DNA of 64,000 nt. It comes from Nocardia brasiliensis. GTDB taxonomy: Bacteria; Actinomycetota; Actinomycetes; Mycobacteriales; Mycobacteriaceae. Below, piece by piece: positions 63,666-64,000 of this stretch. A program made the position numbers and the translations under genes. The notes under the pieces are model-generated. The model searched no databases. It was not told the DNA's origin and was given only the letters and a program-made list of their open reading frames with translations. How positions within the stretch are numbered: position 1 is the first letter of the stretch; the number at the start of each line of letters is the position of its first letter. The stretch is from positions 6,324,001 to 6,388,000 of the forward strand of contig NZ_CP046171.1 of the NCBI RefSeq assembly GCF_011801125.1. The letters run 5' to 3'.

Positions 63666-64000
63666 TTACTCCGGTTCGACGCCGTAGTCCTCGGCCATCC
63701 ACCGGGTCGAGGCCGGGGCGAACAGCAGGATCAGGCTGCCCAGCGCCACGACACCGAGCACCGCGCCGAGCAGCGGCTGATGCGAGTCGGTGAGCAGCGA
63801 CCAGGTGACCGGGAGCAGCAGTAGTTGCGCGATGACCGCGATCGCACGGCCCCAACGCTTTCCGAGCAGCAGGCCGATACCAGCGGCGAGCACGGCGCCG
63901 CCGAGAATGCCGAACCAGGCGGCGGTGCCGTACCCGCTGGTCGCCGTCTGGTCGGCGCCGAGCAGCCCGCGCACGATCAACACCAGCGCCACGATCACCG
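63666..64000 (-). CDS. Small multi-pass membrane protein, 5' end cut by window edge
   Basis: The frame remains open to the window edge, so the start may lie beyond it, although a GTG at 63998 could serve. At least 110 residues with about three to four hydrophobic helices: IVALVLIVRGLLGA, AAWFGILGGAVLAAGIGLLLG, IAVIAQLLLLPVTWSLLT and VLGVVALGSLILLFAP, then a short acidic tail WMAEDYGVEPE. I do not recognise the family; it looks like an actinobacterial conserved integral membrane protein. It converges on the endonuclease V gene. Confidence 0.7.
   Translation of the reverse strand, partial: VIVALVLIVRGLLGADQTATSGYGTAAWFGILGGAVLAAGIGLLLGKRWGRAIAVIAQLLLLPVTWSLLTDSHQPLLGAVLGVVALGSLILLFAPASTRWMAEDYGVEPE

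Overview
The window is high-GC DNA with dense, short-spaced genes on both strands, frequent GTG starts and many 4-bp ATGA/GTGA overlaps. Mycoredoxin, the AdnAB helicase-nuclease, MoeZ, an antigen-85-type mycolyltransferase-like esterase and F420-type nitroreductase families point to a mycolic-acid actinobacterium, most likely Nocardia or a close relative. No rRNA, tRNA, CRISPR array, phage or intact insertion sequence was seen.

Both flanks follow, from memory, the gene order of Mycobacterium tuberculosis Rv3198A to about Rv3216. Left flank (0-12.3 kb): LtrA-family fragment, mycoredoxin, NudC, a K+ channel, a DoxX-like protein, adnB, adnA, a LipV-like hydrolase and an alkyltransferase-like protein. 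Right flank (48.6-64 kb): TIGR02569 protein, moeZ, a DUF3152 metalloprotease-like protein, TetR, DUF3107, YceI, XRE regulator, MiaE-like ferritin-fold protein, alpha/beta hydrolase, SCO6745-family protein, RhlE-type helicase, beta-propeller protein, nitroreductase-fold protein, histidine phosphatase, GNAT, endonuclease V.

Between them lie about 36 kb of accessory metabolism. 12.3-18.5 kb: VOC protein, a MobA-MoeA fusion, a methyltransferase, a tiny Gln-rich protein and a sulfatase. 18.6-22.0 kb: a DUF1330 gene and a compact methionine-salvage operon, with an MtnA-MtnB fusion, MtnD and MtnC overlapping by 4 bp. 22.0-29.2 kb: a structured leader and narGHJI, the respiratory nitrate reductase. 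29.2-33.4 kb: small enzymes (VOC, AadK-like nucleotidyltransferase, cupin, Tat-exported phosphatase, TfoX). 33.4-39.4 kb: a one-module NRPS (C-A-T-TE) followed by an unknown protein and a secreted esterase. 39.5-44.6 kb: nirB-nirD-nnaR-sirohydrochlorin chelatase, with a GlnR-box-like site upstream. 44.9-48.6 kb: a CynX/NimT-type transporter divergent from a GntR regulator, then narK.

The nitrogen genes form a coherent set. NarK moves nitrate/nitrite, NarGHI reduces nitrate, and NirBD reduces nitrite to ammonium. The chelatase, and possibly the HemD-type domain of NnaR, connect to siroheme supply. The MobA-MoeA fusion and MoeZ connect to molybdenum-cofactor maturation. GlnR and NnaR are the likely regulators. 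The most unusual items are the two enzyme fusions, the internally mosaic codon usage of narG/narH, the structured narG leader, and the NRPS/DUF/esterase trio.
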